From FCB group bacterium (GTDB taxonomy: Bacteria > Zixibacteria > MSB-5A5 > GN15 > JAAZOE01): a stretch of 32,767 bases of DNA. Position 1 is the stretch's first letter, and every line of letters begins with the position of its first letter. Below the pieces are notes generated by a model. That model was not told where the DNA came from. It worked only from the letters and a program-made list of their open reading frames with translations, and made no database searches. Both the position numbers and the translations under genes were made by a program. The stretch is taken from contig JAAEQF010000383.1 in assembly GCA_024231695.1 (NCBI GenBank), forward strand, positions 1 through 32,767. The letters are read 5' to 3'. Positions 15,836-23,378 of the stretch are shown here, one piece after another.

Positions 15836-16972
15836 ATGAAAACACGGCAATTAGCCCTGATGGCGCTTTTGGCATTGGCCCTGTTTGTTATCGGCTGTTC
15901 GGGTGACGATAACGTCACCGACAACAACGGCGACATTACCACGGGCGAAAATCAAATCGGTCCGGCTGGTGGGACAGTGGAAATCACCGGGAAAATTTCA
16001 CTGAATATTCCGGCCGGCGCTTTAACCGATACGATCACCTTCACTATCAATCAAAACGGCTCGCCCACGGCTCCTCCGGGAACCAGAGGTCTCGTATCGC
16101 CGGCCTACACTATCGGTCCCGCAGGAACGTCGTTTTCCTCGGACGCCACATTGACAATCGTTTACAGCGAAGCGAGTCTTGGCGGCGCCGATGAAGGCAC
16201 CATTGTACTGTGCGGTGACAGCGGTTCGGGCTGGGAGGATCTTGTTTCGACAGTAAATACCGGCGGCAATACGGTCAGCGCCGACATTTCCCATCTGTCC
16301 GATTTTTCGGCCATGGTTGATACTTCATCTTATACCGAAGGCGTATTCGCCAGATTGATTGTTTCCCGGATGATTGTCTTCATGGGTTACGGCGATCCTC
16401 TCCGCACCGACGGCTACGAAGCGCTGATAGACAGCGCCTATGCCCCCTGCGATCCGATCAGCCCCTATCAAACACTGAATATTACCTGCGAGGGACAGAC
16501 TCTGGTCTGGAGCAGTAACCTCCATTTCTACATTTATCCGGAAATACCCGATCCGATGAGTCCGTTTATTACATTGGGGAACGTTTATGACTTTAACGTA
16601 GCGGCAGGCAGCGGCGTGTCGGCTCTTTCCGAGTCGATTGCTTTCCCAACCAGCGAACCGTACGTCACTTCGCCCACCTACATGTCCACGGTCAACAAAT
16701 CGGGTTTTACCACCAATTGGGCCGGTTCCGGTAGCGGGGTAGTGGAATTGATGATAATCAACATGGGTGGAGATTCAGCCATTTTTCTGGAAACAGCCAA
16801 TGACGGCAGTCATACGTTTTCTTCGAGCGACCTCTCTGGTTTGATAGCCGGCAATTATTCGTTGATCCTCAATCATTATAACCGGGAGACGTTTGTGGCG
16901 ACCGGCTACGATTCGCGCAGTTTTATCGCTGCCCGGGTAATGAGCACTACTCTGTTCACGCTGGCGGATTAA
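15836..16972 (+). CDS. lipoprotein with ZU5-like domain
   Basis: 378 residues. A lipoprotein signal peptide ends VIGC (Cys21), followed by an Asp/Asn-rich tether. Residues about 38-160 match the ZU5-like pattern: IGPAGGTVEI, ISLNIPAGALTDTITFTI, SPAYTIGPAGTSFSSDATL, then GSGWEDLVSTV and ISHLSDFSAM. This fold mediates adhesion or autoproteolysis in other proteins; no autocleavage site is evident here. The C-terminal 200 residues form a separate beta-rich domain I do not recognise. AAGGAG sits 6-7 bases before the ATG, and TATAAT at 15813-15818 is a plausible -10 box without a good -35. It is monocistronic and divergent from the MacAB-like operon. Confidence 0.78.
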   Translation: MKTRQLALMALLALALFVIGCSGDDNVTDNNGDITTGENQIGPAGGTVEITGKISLNIPAGALTDTITFTINQNGSPTAPPGTRGLVSPAYTIGPAGTSFSSDATLTIVYSEASLGGADEGTIVLCGDSGSGWEDLVSTVNTGGNTVSADISHLSDFSAMVDTSSYTEGVFARLIVSRMIVFMGYGDPLRTDGYEALIDSAYAPCDPISPYQTLNITCEGQTLVWSSNLHFYIYPEIPDPMSPFITLGNVYDFNVAAGSGVSALSESIAFPTSEPYVTSPTYMSTVNKSGFTTNWAGSGSGVVELMIINMGGDSAIFLETANDGSHTFSSSDLSGLIAGNYSLILNHYNRETFVATGYDSRSFIAARVMSTTLFTLAD

Positions 16973-16976
16973 ATTA

Positions 16977-17017
16977 AAGTTCGGGGATCTGCCAAGGAAA
17001 CTGAGATCCCCGAACTT
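16977..17017. other. 14-bp perfect hairpin after the ZU5-like lipoprotein gene
   Basis: AAGTTCGGGGATCT (16977-16990) pairs with its exact complement at 17004-17017 across a 13-base loop. No T-run follows on the plus strand, so it is either a terminator of unusual type or an mRNA 3'-end stabiliser. A 10-bp palindrome TAGAATTCTA (17019-17028) follows directly. Confidence 0.55.
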
Positions 17018-17135
17018 GTAGAATTCTATCCCGGTGACGATTATGGTCAAGATGCCTGTCGCTTCGGTTGAGCAGAATGTCGATTATTCATAGACAAATA
17101 AATCACTTGCTCAATTCGTTCGACAGAATTATTGA

Positions 17136-17163
17136 TTGACAAAACAGGTCTTTATTGTATACT
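17136..17163 (+). promoter_or_regulatory. sigma-70-type promoter of the Cys-repeat protein gene
   Basis: Perfect TTGACA (17136-17141), 16-base spacer, TATACT (17158-17163). Transcription would start at about 17170, giving a leader of nearly 60 bases with a GAGGAG ribosome site. Confidence 0.75.
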
Positions 17164-17226
17164 AATAATGTCATCATTAAGTCAGGTATCAAAAAAGTCA
17201 TTACTCACCAATCGAGGAGATTGCCG

Positions 17227-18675
17227 ATGAACGAATTTAAATTTCTGCACAGGTTTTGTATCGCCAACTGCGTTTTAATTCTTGTTTTTCTGGCGTTCCT
17301 TGGTACAACGGCAAATGCGGTGGATATAACTGATGCCTATATCTGCGGCGATGCCAATAGCGACGGTTCCATCAATGTCGGCGACGCCGTTTATCTGATC
17401 AACTATGTTTTTAAAAGCGGGCCGGCGCCGGATGAAGACTGCTTTGCCGACTGCAACGATGCTTGCCCGGCCGGTTATGAATGTATTGCCGGTATCTGCG
17501 TTATTAATTGTATTCTGCCTGAAATCAATTGTGGCGGCGAATGTGTGAACACGACCGATGACGATGATAATTGCGGCGGTTGCGGTAACGCTTGTCCGCC
17601 CGGTTATGAGTGTGTCGGCGGCTCCTGTCAGCTGGCTTGCCCGCCCGGACAAACGGATTGCGGCGGTCAATGCGTGGATACGCAGAACGACGAAGACAAT
17701 TGTGGCGGCTGCGGTAATGCTTGCCCTCCCGGATATATATGCAATGGATCGGCTTGTCAATTGGAATGTCCCTCAGGCACAACCAAGTGCGGAGCTGAAT
17801 GCGTTGATACCAATGACGATGAGGATAATTGCGGCATGTGCGGCAATATTTGTCCTCCCGGATACGTTTGCAACGCCGGCTCCTGTGAGTTGGAATGTCC
17901 AACGGGGATGACCAAATGCGGTTCCGAATGTGTGGACACCAATGATGATGAAGACAACTGCGGTGGTTGCGGCAACGTCTGTCCCACCGGCTATATCTGC
18001 AACGGTTCGGTCTGCCAACTGGAATGTCCAACGGGGACGACCAAATGTGGTTCCGAATGTGTGGACACCAATGATGATGAGGATAATTGCGGCATGTGCG
18101 GCAATACCTGCCCGCCGGGATACGTTTGCAACGCCGGCTCCTGTGTCCTTTCCTGTCCGTCGGGATTGACCAATTGCGGAGGTCAGTGCAAAGACACTCA
18201 GACCGACGAGGACAATTGCGGTGCCTGCGGAAATGCCTGTCCTACCGGCTATATCTGCAACGGTTCGGCCTGCGAGTTGGTTTGCCCCTCGGGGACGATC
18301 AAATGCGGTTCCGAATGTGTGGATACTAATGATGATGAAGATAATTGCGGCGGTTGCGGCCTAGCCTGCCCGCCCGGATACGTTTGCAACAGCGGCTCCT
18401 GTGTCCTGTCCTGTCCCTCGGGCTTGACCAAATGCGGTCCCGATTGTGTGGATACCATTGATGATGAGGATAACTGCGGTGGTTGCGGTCTCACCTGTCC
18501 GCCGGGATATACCTGCAGTGGCGGATCCTGTCAGTTGATCTGTCCCTCAGGGCAAACCAAATGCGGTACCGAATGCATCGATTTACAAAACAATGAGGAA
18601 AACTGCGGTAGTTGCGGCAACATCTGCGGCCCCGGTTACAAATGCGTCAACGGAAGCTGTGTTGTCTGCCCTTGA
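17227..18675 (+). CDS. secreted protein with dockerin-like loop and nine Cys-rich repeats
   Basis: 482 residues. A signal peptide ends near TTANA-V, then one dockerin-like calcium loop (CGDANSDGSINVGDAVYLIN, about 40-60) and a short Cys-rich linker. The rest is nine tandem repeats of exactly 43 residues with eight cysteines each, spaced C-x6-C-x3-C-x9-C-x2-C-x3-C-x5-C-x4-C. Similar CGGxCVDxxxDxxNCGGCGNxC repeats occur in secreted proteins of myxobacteria and other environmental bacteria; their role is not established, but adhesion or a rigid stalk is likely. I use ATG 17227 because GAGGAG precedes it and the promoter at 17136-17163 lies downstream of where a longer frame would begin. It ends at a strong terminator. 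Confidence 0.85.
   Translation: MNEFKFLHRFCIANCVLILVFLAFLGTTANAVDITDAYICGDANSDGSINVGDAVYLINYVFKSGPAPDEDCFADCNDACPAGYECIAGICVINCILPEINCGGECVNTTDDDDNCGGCGNACPPGYECVGGSCQLACPPGQTDCGGQCVDTQNDEDNCGGCGNACPPGYICNGSACQLECPSGTTKCGAECVDTNDDEDNCGMCGNICPPGYVCNAGSCELECPTGMTKCGSECVDTNDDEDNCGGCGNVCPTGYICNGSVCQLECPTGTTKCGSECVDTNDDEDNCGMCGNTCPPGYVCNAGSCVLSCPSGLTNCGGQCKDTQTDEDNCGACGNACPTGYICNGSACELVCPSGTIKCGSECVDTNDDEDNCGGCGLACPPGYVCNSGSCVLSCPSGLTKCGPDCVDTIDDEDNCGGCGLTCPPGYTCSGGSCQLICPSGQTKCGTECIDLQNNEENCGSCGNICGPGYKCVNGSCVVCP
17509..18669 (+). repeat. nine tandem 129-bp coding repeats
   Basis: Nine in-frame units of 129 bp without length variation. The first and last are most diverged and the inner ones most alike; units four and five share long identical stretches. 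Units 2, 4 and 6 end YICNGSxC while 3, 5 and 7 end YVCNxGSC, which shows growth by a two-unit (258-bp) step. Confidence 0.9.
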
Positions 18676-18710
18676 TGATTTTAGTAGGTCGATTGATTTA
18701 ACAGAAATAA

Positions 18711-18743
18711 AAAAGCCCTCTCTTGGTGAAAGAGAGGGCTTTT
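18711..18743. terminator. bidirectional terminator between convergent genes
   Basis: AAAAGCCCTCTCTT (18711-18724) pairs along 14 bases with 18730-18743 around a 5-base loop. TTTT closes it on the plus strand, and the A-run upstream (from 18706) gives a T-run on the minus strand, so it can serve both the gene ending at 18675 and the one ending at 18769. Confidence 0.92.
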
Positions 18744-18768
18744 ATATGACCAAGAGAAACTCAATCGA

Positions 18769-19242
18769 TCAGTCGGCTTTCATCTCCTCCATCTTTTTCA
18801 TTTCCTCGGCGTTACGCTTGTTCCATTCGTGCAGAGCGGACACGACATTTTCCTTGTCTGCCGTAAAGATATGAATGTTGCCTTGGGACGTTTCGATCGA
18901 TTCGGCTTTGACTCCTTTGGGGAAAAGCCCGGACAAAGACTGACAACTGCCGCATAACTGCATATCATTGCCGGCCATCAGCTGTTCGCTGATTATTTTC
19001 ATTTCCGACCGGGCATGGCGGTAAACATTCAAGAACTTTTCATTGACGGTGGTGACCATAATGACGCCGTTGCTGAGAGGATAGCTTTCCCAAGCGATGT
19101 TCTCCATCAACTGGTCATGTTTGAGAAACGGCTTGCACATATTGCAGTTTTCCATATCGAACCAGTGGGAGTCAGCGGCAAAAGCCGTGGCCGCAAAAGT
19201 GATAATAATCGCAGCCAGGGAAATCTTGATGAAAATCTTCAT
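18769..19242 (-). CDS. small exported protein with two CxxC motifs
   Basis: 157 residues. A clear signal peptide (KIFIKISLAAIIITFAATAFA, cut before ADSHW) is followed by HWFDMENCNMCKPF and later MQLCGSCQSL, so the mature protein has exactly two CxxC pairs about 55 residues apart. Methionines and histidines are frequent near both. The C-terminus is a highly charged helix (NKRNAEEMKKMEEMKAD). The thioredoxin fold is not evident, so the pairs more likely bind a metal ion or form structural disulfides than act as a redox site. A strong AAGGAG site precedes the ATG. It is monocistronic and shares the bidirectional terminator. I do not recognise the family. Confidence 0.75.
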   Translation of the reverse strand: MKIFIKISLAAIIITFAATAFAADSHWFDMENCNMCKPFLKHDQLMENIAWESYPLSNGVIMVTTVNEKFLNVYRHARSEMKIISEQLMAGNDMQLCGSCQSLSGLFPKGVKAESIETSQGNIHIFTADKENVVSALHEWNKRNAEEMKKMEEMKAD

Positions 19243-19475
19243 TGTTCTCTCCTTGTGATCCTGAACTGTTTTACTATATTTCCCATAGCGTTAGACGGCG
19301 CAGGGCGATATCCGGCGATATAAATTTATAACAGAGACCTGATTTATCCACATTAACAAATGTCGACACAAGTTTGTTCCGGGAAATGAATAAACGCCTA
19401 CACGCCTTGCCCTTATAAACTGAAAATTGTCTATTTCCTGTAGGCTTAAAATCCAATGCCGGCTATAGATGATCC

Positions 19476-19505
19476 TTGACTAAAGGCGAATAATCTCCCT
19501 TTATT
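19476..19505 (+). promoter_or_regulatory. promoter of the histidine-kinase gene, predicting a leaderless mRNA
   Basis: TTGACT (19476-19481), 18-base spacer, TTTATT (19500-19505), then 6 bases to the ATG at 19512, with no ribosome site. The -10 match is only four of six. Confidence 0.4.
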
Positions 19506-19511
19506 CCCAAC

Positions 19512-20825
19512 ATGGTTGCCAGACGGAAAGCGGCGTTGGCCGCGGTTATTTTTACCACTTTAGTACTTGGGGCCGTCAATGTCGGCTGGTGGTGGTATTA
19601 CAGCACCATTACCGTTTATCTCGAAAAGCAATTATCGCATCGCCTGACCGCCACGGCCGCCGCGGCCGCTTTGCATATCACCCCGGAAACGGTTGACGGG
19701 CTTTTGATCGACAATCTGGACCGCTACGCCGAAACTCATCTATATCTCGATTCGTTGACCGTACTCGATTCGCTTTCGGAAACCTCGATAATCGATCTCG
19801 ATTTTGCCTATCTCGTCTCTTCGCGCGAGGATACTTCGCTGGAAGGATATCTTCTGTCCCGGCCCAATTTTGATGATCTGCAAAAGGCGGCGTCCGGCAC
19901 CGCTTCGGCCTCGGCCCTCTATGATATCGACGGGACCTATTTGAAGTCGGCCTATGCCCCGCTTTACGGCGGCGACGGAGTTATCGAAGCGATCATGGTC
20001 GTTGAAGCCGGGGCTGGGTATTTCGAGCTTTTGGATACTATGCGGCGTAACCTTTATCTTCTGGCCGGGGGATCGGCGGCGACGGTCATCTTCCTTCTGT
20101 TTTTTTATATCGTATATAATCGTCGTATGGCCTCAGCCGAGGAACAGATATTCAGAAACGGATCACAGGCGGCACTGGGCCGCATGGTGGCCGTGGTCAG
20201 TCATGAAATCAAAAACCCGATGATGATCATCCGGGCCGCCGGGGAACGGATTGAAAAAAAATACGAGGACCCGGAGTCATCGTTTATAATCGAGGAGATT
20301 TCCCGGCTGGACAAAATTGTTTCCGGTTACTTGTCCTTTGCCAGAGGTGACAGCCTGGTCAACCCGGAAAAGGTCGATCTCGGCCAGCTGGCCCGGAAGA
20401 TTACAACCGATTTTTCGCCGCAGTTTACCCGTGAGGAAATTGCACTTCACATCGAAATCGAAGATTCGGCTCCGGTAATTATGGCCGATCCGGTCGGCAT
20501 GCGGCAAGTGATCATAAATTTATTGCTTAATGCCTTGCAGGCCGCCGGTGAAGGTGAAACAGAAAAAGGCAAGGTGGTCATGGAGATCGGATCTTTGGCC
20601 GGAAGTTCCGGAATGTTTATTCGAGTGGCTAACAGCGGTAGAACGATCAAGCCATCGCAACGGGAAAAACTGTTCGAACCTTTTTTTACAACCAAAGTAC
20701 AGGGTTCGGGACTGGGACTTTATCTTTGCCGGAGAATCGTTGAAGCCCACGGCGGGACCATTCGTATAACAGATAACTTGGAAAAGATGACAGTCTTTGA
20801 AGTAACTTTGCCAAATGGAGATTGA
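19512..20825 (+). CDS. membrane sensor histidine kinase
   Basis: 437 residues. Two transmembrane helices (about 9-30 and 178-202) flank a periplasmic sensor region of about 145 residues without a recognised fold; no HAMP domain is evident. The dimerisation helix carries the phospho-accepting His231 in VVSHEIKNPM. The ATPase domain has the N-box QVIINLLLNALQAAG and the G2 loop GSGLGLYLCRRIVEAHGG. The G1 box is unusual: it reads ANSGRTI instead of the normal DxGxGI, so the adenine-contacting Asp is replaced by Asn. It is followed 2 bases after its stop by its cognate activator gene. It probably senses an envelope signal and phosphorylates that activator. No Shine-Dalgarno is visible. Confidence 0.92.
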   Translation: MVARRKAALAAVIFTTLVLGAVNVGWWWYYSTITVYLEKQLSHRLTATAAAAALHITPETVDGLLIDNLDRYAETHLYLDSLTVLDSLSETSIIDLDFAYLVSSREDTSLEGYLLSRPNFDDLQKAASGTASASALYDIDGTYLKSAYAPLYGGDGVIEAIMVVEAGAGYFELLDTMRRNLYLLAGGSAATVIFLLFFYIVYNRRMASAEEQIFRNGSQAALGRMVAVVSHEIKNPMMIIRAAGERIEKKYEDPESSFIIEEISRLDKIVSGYLSFARGDSLVNPEKVDLGQLARKITTDFSPQFTREEIALHIEIEDSAPVIMADPVGMRQVIINLLLNALQAAGEGETEKGKVVMEIGSLAGSSGMFIRVANSGRTIKPSQREKLFEPFFTTKVQGSGLGLYLCRRIVEAHGGTIRITDNLEKMTVFEVTLPNGD

Positions 20826-20827
20826 AC

Positions 20828-22156
20828 ATGAGCGCCATCCTGATTATCGACGACGAGCCCAAAATGACCATGATCATATCATCGAATCTCAACGATGCCG
20901 GATACACCACCGACACCGCCTCCAGCGGCAAAGAAGCGATGGAAAAACTGAACCGCCAGGACTTTGACCTGGTAGTGACCGATTTACGGCTGCCGGCTCC
21001 GGACGGCATGGCCATTCTGGATTGGATCATGAGCAATCGGCCAGAGACAATAGTTATTATGATGACCGCCTTCGCCGAAGTAAAAACGGCGGTCGAAGCG
21101 ATGAAAAAAGGCGCCGCCGATTATCTGATCAAGCCATTTCCGCTGGAGGAGTTAACCCTTCAGATCGGCCGACTCCTATCGTATCGGCATACCCGGCAGA
21201 TGAAGGATCTGCGGGAAAAGGATTATGAAGATCTGGCTTATGATGATTTTATCGGTGAAGCCGCCGCTACCCTGGCGTTTTTTAATCTGATCGACAAGGT
21301 TGCGCCGACCGAATCATCGGTTTTGATTACCGGTGAATCGGGTAGCGGCAAGGAACTGGCCGCCCGCCGGATACATAATCTTTCCGAACGCCGGAATCAG
21401 CCATTTATCGCCATCAATTGCGCGGCTTTGACCGAAACACTTCTGGAGTCGGAACTTTTCGGCCATGAAAAAGGAGCTTTCACCGGCGCTATCAACCGCA
21501 AATCGGGCCGTTTCGAACTGGCCTCGGGCGGCACTATTTTTCTTGACGAAATCGGTGAAATGTCGCCCTCGTTGCAAGCCAAGTTGCTTCGTGTTCTTGA
21601 GGAGCGGACACTGGTCCGCGTCGGCGGAGTCGATGAGATAAGAATCGATATCAGGTTGGTCACGGCGACCAACAGGAATTTGAAATCGATGATCAAGGAG
21701 GGTAACTTTCGCGAAGACCTGTTTTTCCGTCTCAACGTTTTCCCGATCGTGTTGCCGCCTTTGCGGGACAGAACCGCTGATATTCCACTGTTGACTCATT
21801 ATTTTCTGGTCAAGAGTGGTTTTGCCTTTCCGCAGCTGGACGATGAGGTTCTGAGCTTGTTGAAAAAATACAGCTGGCCGGGAAATATCAGAGAGTTGAA
21901 AAATATCCTTGACCGGGCCATCATTCTCTCCGGCGATGAACCGATAAACGCCGGTTGTATCAGTATTGACGATGATGATCTGGAAAGTTGTGGAGCTCAG
22001 ACAAAGACCGGAAAATCGCTGGGAGAAAGTGAAAAGGATCTAATCCTCGACTCTCTAAAACAGGCCAAAGGGAGTAAAACCGAGGCGGCCCGCATGTTGG
22101 GGATAACGCGGCGAAGATTGTATTCGCGAATGAAAATCCATGGCATTTCGCCCTAA
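20828..22156 (+). CDS. NtrC-family sigma-54-dependent response regulator
   Basis: 442 residues with the full three-domain plan. The receiver has acidic pocket Asp8/Asp9 and phospho-acceptor Asp52 (VVTDLRLP). The AAA+ domain has Walker A GESGSGKE, the sigma-54 contact loop GAFTGA, Walker B GGTIFLDEIGE and the sensor region NVFPIVLPPLRDRTADIP. The C-terminal Fis-type helix-turn-helix is KTEAARMLGITRRRLYSRMK. I start at ATG 20828, with GGAG 7 bases upstream inside the end of the kinase gene. When phosphorylated it should open sigma-54 promoters; a candidate lies directly downstream at 22279-22294, ahead of the envelope genes 22329 and 23379. Confidence 0.94.
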   Translation: MSAILIIDDEPKMTMIISSNLNDAGYTTDTASSGKEAMEKLNRQDFDLVVTDLRLPAPDGMAILDWIMSNRPETIVIMMTAFAEVKTAVEAMKKGAADYLIKPFPLEELTLQIGRLLSYRHTRQMKDLREKDYEDLAYDDFIGEAAATLAFFNLIDKVAPTESSVLITGESGSGKELAARRIHNLSERRNQPFIAINCAALTETLLESELFGHEKGAFTGAINRKSGRFELASGGTIFLDEIGEMSPSLQAKLLRVLEERTLVRVGGVDEIRIDIRLVTATNRNLKSMIKEGNFREDLFFRLNVFPIVLPPLRDRTADIPLLTHYFLVKSGFAFPQLDDEVLSLLKKYSWPGNIRELKNILDRAIILSGDEPINAGCISIDDDDLESCGAQTKTGKSLGESEKDLILDSLKQAKGSKTEAARMLGITRRRLYSRMKIHGISP

Positions 22157-22251
22157 TATTGTCCTCCAAGGTACATATGACCGACAAGGTACACGGGTTA
22201 TTTAAGGGCAAGCGACAGTACCAATTGTAACATATTACGGAACAAAGAGAT

Positions 22252-22272
22252 AGGCGGAGTGCTCAACCGCCT
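22252..22272. promoter_or_regulatory. inverted repeat, possible activator site
   Basis: AGGCGG (22252-22257) and CCGCCT (22267-22272) form an inverted repeat just upstream of the sigma-54-like promoter. It could be a binding site for the Fis-type domain of the adjacent regulator, although such sites usually sit farther from the promoter. Confidence 0.35.
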
Positions 22273-22278
22273 CCGTAT

Positions 22279-22294
22279 CGGCACGGGAATTGAG
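22279..22294 (+). promoter_or_regulatory. sigma-54-like (-24/-12) promoter
   Basis: CGGCACGGGAATTGAG follows the TGGCACG-N4-TTGCW plan. The -24 GG and the full GGCACG are exact and the TTG is in register, but the -12 GC reads GA. It lies 34 bases before the gene at 22329 and directly after an NtrC-type activator gene. Confidence 0.5.
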
Positions 22295-22328
22295 ACAGTC
22301 TTAGCAGGTAATTAGAAAGGTTGCAAGT

Positions 22329-23375
22329 ATGAAGAGACGGATAAGGCTGTTTATAGTAGTGTGGCTGTTGGTTCTAACCGGAACCGCCGGGGCTCAATAT
22401 GACCCTGGCGAAACAATGGAGGCGGCGGCCAGGGATCTGGATAGAACCGATCTGGTGATTGAACGGGCCAAGGAGGTTGTCGTCGAAAGTGGCTCGGAGC
22501 GGGCCAAAAACCTGCTTGAGGCTGCTATTCGTTTACAGAGGCAGGCCCGGAGCGAAATGCGTTCATTTGATTTCGATAATTACGGACAAATTGCCGGGCA
22601 GCGGTTGGGTAAATATACTATGAGCGCCCGGAAAAAGGCCCAGCGGGCGATTGCCGTCACCCGTCAGGCGGATGAAAACGAGAACCATGTCCGTCGTCGG
22701 CTGGAAATGACCGACGAGTTGATTCGGCGGATTGAGGAAAATACCGACTCCGCCACTCCGGAAAATATACTTCTGGTTCTGGAAACGGCCATTAACAAAC
22801 AACAGCGCGCCCGGGAACTATTCCGAAATCGGCGGCTTAAAATGGCCTTGCAACTGACCATGCAGACCCGGAAATCACTGGAAAGAATGGCCGAGCAGAT
22901 CAGCGGTCATTTAAAAACCAATAGGCATCAGAACAGTTTGCAAGAGCGTTATTATACTCTATTGGACAGAATAGAGGTGAGCGAGGTGGCTCATCGGGCG
23001 GAGGTCAAAAACCGCTTACAGCGGGCCGAGGAATTTCGCCTACAGGCTGAGAAATACGCCGCCGAAAATCGTTATAGTCGGGCCGAAAAGGCGATGCAGG
23101 AAGCGGTTAATCTCTTGTCCCGCATTACAGAGAGGTTTAAGACGCCCGAGCGTATTAAAAATTCGCTGGAAAGTATGACAAGGCGGATGGAGGAGATCAG
23201 ATCAAGGGTTGGCAGTTCTCGAAATCAGCAATCGGCAAGATGGTATGGATCGGCTTCCGAGCATCTGGAAAAGGCGTCGGCCTTTTACCTGGCAGGGAAA
23301 TTCGAAGAAGCCGCCGTCCAATTGCAGGCCGCCCGCCAGATGTTGTCCCGGGCCAAAAAGTCATTGGAGGACTAA
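22329..23375 (+). CDS. exported alpha-helical coiled-coil protein
   Basis: 348 residues. A signal peptide (KRRIRLFIVVWLLVLTGTAGA, cut before QYDPG) is followed by almost uninterrupted charged helix. Arg, Glu, Ala, Gln and Leu dominate, with heptad-like spacing (AKNLLEAAIRLQRQARSEMR, RRLEMTDELIRRIEEN, AEEFRLQAEKYAAENRYSRA). Repeated Leu/Ala blocks such as EKAMQEAVNLL and EEAAVQLQAARQML resemble degenerate TPR-like hairpins. It probably acts as a periplasmic scaffold. AGAAAGG precedes the ATG. It is the first gene after the sigma-54-like promoter and runs directly into the beta-barrel gene, so the two may form one envelope complex. No family is recognised. Confidence 0.75.
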   Translation: MKRRIRLFIVVWLLVLTGTAGAQYDPGETMEAAARDLDRTDLVIERAKEVVVESGSERAKNLLEAAIRLQRQARSEMRSFDFDNYGQIAGQRLGKYTMSARKKAQRAIAVTRQADENENHVRRRLEMTDELIRRIEENTDSATPENILLVLETAINKQQRARELFRNRRLKMALQLTMQTRKSLERMAEQISGHLKTNRHQNSLQERYYTLLDRIEVSEVAHRAEVKNRLQRAEEFRLQAEKYAAENRYSRAEKAMQEAVNLLSRITERFKTPERIKNSLESMTRRMEEIRSRVGSSRNQQSARWYGSASEHLEKASAFYLAGKFEEAAVQLQAARQMLSRAKKSLED

Positions 23376-23378
23376 AGG

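Noticed and set aside
17155-17226. longer N-terminus for the Cys-repeat protein
   Set aside because: The start would lie inside the promoter (-10 at 17158-17163), and a good ribosome site plus signal peptide begin at 17227.
17509-18669. 129-bp periodicity as a possible CRISPR-like array
   Set aside because: The repeats are coding, in frame, without unique spacers, and encode a Cys-rich protein.
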